From Hydractinia symbiolongicarpus (lineage: Eukaryota; Cnidaria; Hydrozoa; Anthoathecata; Hydractiniidae), in assembly GCF_029227915.1 (NCBI RefSeq), contig NC_079878.1, positions 19,927,501 through 19,991,500 on the forward strand: 64,000 bases of DNA. Direction: 5' to 3'. This document shows, in pieces, positions 51,249 to 64,000 of this stretch. The translations under genes were made by a program, and so were the position numbers. Below the pieces are notes generated by a model. The model had not been told where the DNA came from. It ran no database searches and worked only from the letters and a program-made list of their open reading frames with translations. Position 1 is the stretch's first letter. Each line of letters opens with the position of its first letter.

Positions 51249-52900
51249 TTATTGCAACCACGCGTGGCTTTGAACATCAGCGATATCAAACCTGGTCAAA
51301 GGATCAAGTTGTAACATCCCAACCAATAAGTCCTTACATTCCGTTGAGATCATTTTGTTCTTTGGTATAGGAACGCCATTGTATGAATTTCTTATCCTTT
51401 CAATCTCGCGCTGTAGATCCACCTTCTTCGCATTGGAGTATGGGAAATTTTTAAAGAGCATCAAGTATAATGTTATCCCCAACTGCCATATGTCGGATAA
51501 GAAAGGATCGTAGCTGCCGGAAACCGCTTGTTCCGGTGCAAGCATGCCCGGTGTACCACAGTGCTCCAACACTCTTCGACCTTTTGTAACGAAGCTAAAA
51601 TCTAAGAAAATGTAACAAGTTTAGACTTTAAAATGACATACTCAGATGTTTTTCTCTCTTGAGCATAAATTTTGGAGGGTGTTTAATTTGGCGAATTTCG
51701 CTAAAATTCGCCAAATTCGCTAAATTTAATCCTCGCTAAAATTTATCCACTCAAGGTAGTGTATTTTTTTTTCTCAACCACCGTGCAATTTGCTCATTAT
51801 ATAAGCTGTGTCGTGCCGAGACGAACTTACAAGATTTTTATTAAGATCGCCCGAATCAACATCAGCATTTCTTCTTTTTTAATGATATATTTTTTGGCAT
51901 AAAAATATTCAAATTAAGTGTTTTTGAATACTTATCTTTTTAGCCTAATCGTTTACCTTATTGAGGCGCCAATTGGACAGAAAGTTTTAAAAAAAATTGG
52001 TACGCACTTTTAATGAGATGTTTATATTGGGCGTTGCTATATTTTTTAACTCTTGGATTGCCAATTTGGAAAGAGAGCTAAATAACGGACAATTTCCTAA
52101 ATATTATTTCCAGGGTTGTAGCTACGTATGCCTTGGTCAAATATCGTCCAACTTTAATGCATCACAAAAGGCAAATAAAAATTTGTTTTTATATCATCTG
52201 ATCGCTCGCTCCAAATAAAATACAAAACAAAAGTATATAAATATATACCTGCTAGCTTTATTTCATCATTTCGTCCGAGCAACATATTGTCAGCTTTTAT
52301 GTCGCGATGAGCTATCCCTTTGTTGTGACAAAAAGCAACTGCGCTCACCATCTGTTTAAACATAGACTTTGCTTTTAATTCTGGCATGCTGCCACTTAAT
52401 AAACACTGACCTAAGTCCCCTCTGTCAGCAATTTCTGTCACAATGTATAAAAGATTTTCATCTTGAAAGCTTTCCAAAAGATTCAGTATGTTTTCGTGTT
52501 TTTCGCTGGATAATTCGCTCCACACCTCCAGTTCCACAGGTAAATATTTTTTAACATAAGATTCATTTTTCTCCTCATCTAAGCGAATTATCTTTATAGC
52601 AACATCCGAGTTATACTTTGCAGAAAATCCCTTTTTTACTACGGAAAATGCTCCCGAGCCAGCATATTTGAGTTGGCGGACTTGAATCCTTTTGCTTAGA
52701 ACTCCAATGTGGACTTCATCAGTTCCAAATCGTTCGCTCAGTTTGTTTTTTATTTCGATTTTATCAACGTACTCAAATTCACTATCTTCGTCACTACTAC
52801 TATCATCTTTATTTCTGGATGAAGTAGATCTTTTTTTCCAAAAGCATAACCGCCTTATGGCATCCATTTGTCTCAATGTTTTAATGTATAATCGAATCAT
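51249..52900 (-). CDS. TSSK-like serine/threonine protein kinase, two exons
   Basis: Minus-strand exons 52249-52900 and 51249-51601 join in phase to 334 codons across a 647-bp intron. After a basic and acidic Ser-rich N-terminus (1 to about 65) comes a full kinase domain: glycine loop GSGAFSVVKKG, VAIKII with the ATP lysine, HRDIKADNMLL catalytic loop, a DFS in place of DFG created across the splice junction (KLA|DFSF), GTPGMLAPEQ in place of the usual APE stretch, and SDIWQLGITLYLML. The C-terminal ECKDLLVGMLQLDP...HAWLQ, the GDL segment and the small size best match testis-specific serine kinases. Membership is a judgement by eye. Start choice is uncertain: MDAIRR, 11 codons downstream, is an alternative. 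Confidence 0.82.
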
Positions 52901-54048
52901 CGATAAATGTTCGAAAAAACATTCGATATCGGTCGTCTGTTCAAGTTTAAACCTCTGCGATGGAGATAAACAAACATTTCCCGGAATAAAAACTCCCTTT
53001 TTCTTAGTATGAGATCATGTGGTTTTAGTTTGTTTTTAATGTATTGCAGATAAAAGCCAGTTTTTTTCATTAAATTAGAAATGTGTGTGGTTAAATCAGA
53101 CATAAAAGAGTTTACGAAAGGTTTAAAGTTTATGTTCAATGGAGATTTTGTGCGTTGATTTTTGTTTGTAGCGTTTTCGATACTTGTGTTAAAGGATTTT
53201 TGGATCAAATCACAGAAAACATTAAAATAATGGACAACTTTTGTTTATAAACTGAGTAGCATAATGATCTTATTTCGTATCTTTCGACAACTTTACAACA
53301 CTTTTCGTTCACGTAACGGTCATCGTTTCTTAATTTCGTAGTAGAAGAGTTGAAGTTTCTTTTATGAGCCAAGTTTCAAGTCATGACCTAAACATAAATT
53401 AAAAAACTTAATAAAATATAAAAGCTTGCAAGATGTTTGGTTTTACAAGATCAAGCCATTAAGTTTGGATTTTTTGTAATCTATTTTATATTTAAAGAGG
53501 ATTTGTTCTTTTAAAACAATTTTATTTAAAATTAGTTAAGTTTTTATTGTTATTTAAACTTTCTTATGTCGCGGTTTTGTTCCGAAAGCTGTCCTTCGCC
53601 CATGTCCAATATTTTGATAACGGTTTTTTGTTTACAAAGAAGCTTAGTTATTTCAAAATATCACGTGTCGAGTGATTTGAATCTTTATGGAGATAAGGTA
53701 TAGGAAAAACCTTTATAAAGAAGCAAAAGAGAAGAATTTTTGGAGGAACTAAACACAGCTACTCATGTGACAGAGTCAAAGCGATTTGGTGATTTTCGTT
53801 TATTCTGTATTTGTCTTTTTTTTCGAAAATCAACTTCGTTCCCAGGACGCTGCCAACGTCTTCCAGCCGAATTCCTTCTTGGATTCGTGCCATTTAAAAG
53901 CGCAATTATATACAGGCCTTGTCATTTTCATTTTTGTGATTGCTTGAATATTTGTAAACAGCATAAAAATTATATGACCGTGTGCTCACAAATAATGTTG
54001 CGAGAAGTTTATTTTTGTTATCTTGTTTTTAGATAAGCAGAAGTAAAA
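52901..54048. other. Divergent intergenic interval between the kinase and otopetrin-like genes
   Basis: A 103-codon minus-strand frame (52897-53208) ends in a TGA overlapping the kinase ATG (ATGA), with no recognisable product; it could be an upstream frame or chance. The plus-strand frame at 53740-54036 is not supported. An acceptor (TTGTTTTTAG, ending 54032) lies just before the otopetrin-like ATG, implying a non-coding 5' exon somewhere in this interval. Confidence 0.4.
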
Positions 54049-56179
54049 ATGGGTGGAAGTGATTTAGTACTATCCAACGCCACTTCGGTTGAGATAGCGT
54101 TTGAATCTGGAATATTTTTTTCCACTTTATCCATAGCAACTTTCACATTAACGGCCATATTACTTTTCTTCTACTCACAAGATGATAAAAATTCTCTCGG
54201 AACTCCAACAAATTTAGGTATTTTGTTCTTTGGTTGTTTGACCACGTTAATTGCTGACATTATCGTTCATAACATTGGTCAACCGCTGTGCTATAATACA
54301 TACATGTTCATAAAAATCACTGGCTTTGGAATTTTAATTATGTTAATTGCACCGAGACACTTATTTACGAGGCCAGTCATGCCCGAAGATGAACCAATCG
54401 GTGCTCATCATAAAAGTGTCAGTTTTATCATATGGGTTATCACAATACCCTTGGTCACACTAGAAATTGCAGCTACAGTTGTGATGTCGTTACCAGCTGT
54501 AAATATCTTTTCTGTTTTTCTAAATACGGTGGCTATACTTCAAAAGCTTATACAAGCTGGGGTTTATCATTTCAGTCTACGTCATCAGGTGCCTATTGCA
54601 AATAAAAAGTGCGGAGCGTCGTGGTTCTTTAAAATTATGGCTTTATTCAATTTCTCCATGTGGATGCAGTCCATAATAGAAGCTGAAAAAGACTTCGAAG
54701 TACCGCTTAAAGAAAAATTTTTTCTTGATATTTTAACCGTCATTGGATCAACGTATTCAGCTTTAATGATCGATTACCGGTTACTTTGCTGTTTGTTGTT
54801 TTTGGAGCACGCCTATGAAATTGATTACGTAGATTGTCATGAACACACCAAGTTGACACAAAACGCTAGAGACAGTGCTAGCTCTTATACTAATCTGCCA
54901 GACGAAAGCGTTAGTTTTTATACTCGAACGAAGCGAATGAACAGATACGGCTACCTGGTGGGCACTCTGATTCTGCTATCTCAGTTTCTTAATGCTTTGG
55001 AGTATATCCATTATGTTGGACCATGGGTGAACATCTTTGGTGTTTTTGGAGAACTTTCGGTTTTAATACTTGGATATATGTTAATCAAACAGGTAAATTA
55101 TACATCCTTTATGATATCTACAAAGTGTTATAACACTCTGTTGTAGATATTTATGTATACCGGCCATCCTCATTCTCTGTGCTCCTATTAAAAAATTAAA
55201 AACACTGGGGAAGAGATCAGCACTTCGCCTTGGAGTAGATGAATCTGTGGACATATACGAGGAGTAGCATGCATACAACCTTTAAGTAATAAAGATTATA
55301 AATATATTAAAAAATTACTCTAAGAAACAAGAAAGAAATGTATTGTATAAAAACACTGCGCGAGTTCTTACGAAAAGCTTATGTTAAACTGAATTCATAA
55401 TACTTCTGATATAAGAAACAAAACATAACAAAAAAATCACAGCATATAATTGTTTTTTTTTCGGTTTAACTTATATTGGAAAATCTTTTTAGATACGTCC
55501 AGGTTCAAAGTCCAAAAGTGCTTGGCGGGAAACAAATTCTAAGGGAGTAGATTTGATGGTAGCAATGATGGGCGTTACTGGACTGGCGTTTTGGTTGTTG
55601 AAATCAGTCTTAATCACAATATGGACAACGCGTACAACGGACGACAGCAATCTCATTGCTGAGCTACCATCTTTAAAATGGCTGGCGTCAAAGGCTTATC
55701 TTCGTTCCTTCGGATGTGTTTTTCAAATATATTTATACATACGTGTTGATTTATCATTGGGCTACCAGCCATCAATCCGATACAATAAATTCAATCATTT
55801 TTTATTGCCGTGTTTAATGTTGTCATTTTTGTCCGTGTTTACAAATTCAGTGATTGACAGCTACCACGCCGTTATCAAGAAATTCGTTCACGAATCAAGC
55901 ATGCATATAGTTCTGTACGCATTCTACGAAGCGGGAATTCCGATTCATCTCGGATTCGTCTTGCATTTGTTTATCCATTATCTATTGATCAACAATAAAA
56001 TGAGAGATGTTTTGGCAGCGAGTGAAAAGCGATACAGAGTGGATAGTATTTTAGCTAAAACTCCCGAAGAGAAAGACAATTTGACGTACCAAAATGACGA
56101 GGAAAGGGACACTAATGATGATGACGATGACAGGCTGACAAGTTTACTTGGAGAAGGAAAAAAGTTTCGTTCCATTTAA
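54049..56179 (+). CDS. Otopetrin-like multi-pass membrane protein (putative proton channel), two exons
   Basis: Exons 54049-55092 and 55493-56179 join in phase 0 to 576 residues. At least twelve hydrophobic segments are visible, nine in exon 1 and three or four in exon 2, matching the 12-helix otopetrin fold. Family-like features are the N-x-S-x-W segment followed by an acidic stretch (FNFSMWMQSIIEAEKDFE) and a C-terminal glutamate-proline helix (FYEAGIPIHLGFVLHLF). The cytoplasmic C-terminus is acidic, with a run of Asp (TNDDDDDR). Otopetrins are proton-selective channels of the plasma membrane. The match is by eye and the protein is diverged, so another multi-pass family cannot be excluded. 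An acceptor at 54032 suggests an upstream non-coding exon. Confidence 0.6.
55147..55293 (+). other. Possible alternative 3' exon of the otopetrin-like gene
   Basis: In the intron, after the acceptor-like TTGTAG, one frame is open for 39 codons (hydrophobic CIPAILILCAP, then basic KKLKTLGKRSALRLG, then acidic DESVDIYEE) to a TAG at 55265-55267. AATAAA follows 20 bases later at 55288-55293. The frame does not fit the phase-0 donor at 55092. From that donor the exon would read a different 14-codon tail. It may be an intronic polyadenylation exon or a remnant. Confidence 0.35.
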
Positions 56180-57507
56180 CGCATGATAAGAAGCAACTTC
56201 GTTTCCAGCGCCTTTTGCAAAGGGCTGATTCATCACAAAACCTTTTGATGTTGACACAGTGTTTTTCACAAATCTCTTTGACTTTCAAGTATTTCTTAAG
56301 CGACTTGATAATGCTTTCTTGATGTTTTTTATACACACTCTGCCGCTGTTAGTTTAAAAAAAATTTGTCTTTTTTGCTTCATAACACCGTATGTTTGTTC
56401 TTGGAAGCTTTCTCGTGCAGAAACTAACCAATATACCAGTACAAGTTATGAAGATCGAGATAGAGTCTTGAAAAAATTATTTTGGAATAGGGGGCGGAAA
56501 GTTAATTAACTGTTCAAAATTTGAGTTGCAATTTGATGGCCAGAATAAGACCTAGATGGTACATGTTTGGTACTGTTGGCTGGCCCAATTCATCCTCTTT
56601 TGAAAACATGGGAGGATTTTTATTAAGAATCTAGTCTTTAGGAATTATAACGGTCCAATTTTAGGGTTGTTTTTGCCAGATTTTCGACCGTGGATCTACT
56701 TGATCTCTTGTGGAAGGAATAATGTACGATTCAAACCAGTTTTCGAGCAAATAAAAAGATTTCACTGCACTTTTGTGGTAATGTTTGTTTAACGTTTGTC
56801 AATCACGCAATACGATAATGTAAATCGGCCTTTAAGCTGATACTGCATTTCACTAAATATTAGAGTTGACACAAGCAATAAAAAAAACAGAATGCAAAAA
56901 AAATATTTTCTTTAAGAACAGATCTGTAATAAAATTCCTAAGGAAAAAAGTTATGGTAATCTGAAGCCGAAATTTCCTAAGCATTAAATAATAACATTTC
57001 TGACTTTTTAACAATATTTTGAAAATTCATGGCGATTTCGAACAGAATGTACACCCTGTGAGTGACACATTGACACCCATCAGCAATAAATATTTAGGCC
57101 CGACTGCAACGTAAGTCGTCTACAACCTCAACACAAAATGGGCACGGTGTTAGTTGAATTAAAACCAATGAAAACATCGGTGTCTATTTTCATCGTGCAC
57201 CACATAAACAAAAAAAGAAGAAAAATACACTCAGATATTTCATTTCTTGATTATATTTTACAATTTTAATGTTTTGTCATAAATATTTACATAATTTATA
57301 GATAATGTTAATTTTTCCTGTCCTCTCGTGAAATATTTTTTCTGTGAATACATCATGCTCTCAGTTTAAATTCCATCGTAACATTTCTTTTGTGTACATT
57401 CACTTAAAGGCGAACTTGGTTTCGTGAAAACGAATAAACTTAATCACCACTCTTTTAAACAAGGGACTGTCGTAATTACGCTGTTACGACAGTAGTTACG
57501 CATTTTA
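56180..57507. other. Convergent 3' flanks of the otopetrin-like and CACNB genes
   Basis: No coding region. AATAAA at 56750-56755 is a candidate poly(A) signal for the plus-strand gene, 570 bases after its stop. No clear poly(A) signal for CACNB was found on the minus strand before 57000. Confidence 0.4.
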
Positions 57508-63927
<6,420 letters not shown>

Positions 63928-64000
63928 CTGTCAAAAGAAACGTGCAACGGTTCTATTTGCGAGTTTTAACAACAATACAACAATATAAATAAAAACAAAG

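Noticed and set aside
52897-53208. 103-codon minus-strand frame overlapping the kinase start by ATGA
   Set aside because: No recognisable content and AT-rich composition; kept only as a possible upstream frame in the description of the interval.
56084-56150. Asp-rich GATGATGACGATGAC tract as a simple repeat
   Set aside because: It is coding sequence for the acidic tail of the otopetrin-like protein.

Overview
The window looks like nuclear DNA of an invertebrate animal: AT-rich, with small exons, GT-AG introns, many transposable-element copies and long simple-sequence arrays. The genes present (MGAT5, SETD2, an otopetrin-like channel, a calcium-channel beta subunit) are animal genes. The compact introns and the mix of hAT, Tigger, Helitron-like and IS3-like elements fit a cnidarian, perhaps a hydrozoan, but that placement is inference. 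Exon structures were built by eye from splice consensus, reading phase and family similarity. All exon joins of the four larger models keep phase.

Layout. 1-0.9 kb: decayed Gypsy retrotransposon. 1.8-2.1 kb: last two exons of an unidentified gene with a poly(A) signal. 2.5-4.2 kb: a tRNA-like pseudogene and a tRNA-derived SINE. 9.0-19.6 kb (+): MGAT5, 19 exons and about 887 codons, with an N-terminal cysteine-rich module present three times and a 1.15-kb 18-bp minisatellite in intron 14. 22.2-23.1 kb: a perfect 967-bp TCTG array next to a Helitron-like fragment. 26.2-26.9 kb: long-inverted-repeat element. 27.5-28.9 kb (+): single-exon gene for an unrecognised protein with a cysteine-rich C-terminus. 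31-35 kb: inverted-repeat elements. 35.9-50.3 kb (+): SETD2, 21 exons and about 1346 codons; one intron holds a 169-bp tandem array split by a hAT transposon with a broken transposase, and another holds a Tigger-type MITE. 51.2-52.9 kb (-): two-exon TSSK-like kinase. 54.0-56.2 kb (+): otopetrin-like channel with a possible alternative 3' end. 57.5-63.9 kb (-): 3' part of a voltage-gated calcium channel beta subunit. One of its introns carries a complete-looking 2.6-kb DNA transposon with a DDE transposase and a convergent second gene.

The host genes are not an operon and show no shared pathway: Golgi N-glycan branching, histone H3K36 methylation, membrane transport and calcium-channel assembly. 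SETD2 and the kinase converge; the kinase and the otopetrin-like gene diverge from a 1.1-kb interval; the otopetrin-like gene and CACNB converge. The more unusual features are the MGAT5 module triplication, the two-gene transposon in CACNB, the 378-bp higher-order structure in the 18-bp minisatellite, the perfect TCTG array seeded in a mobile element, and the transposon-split satellite in SETD2.
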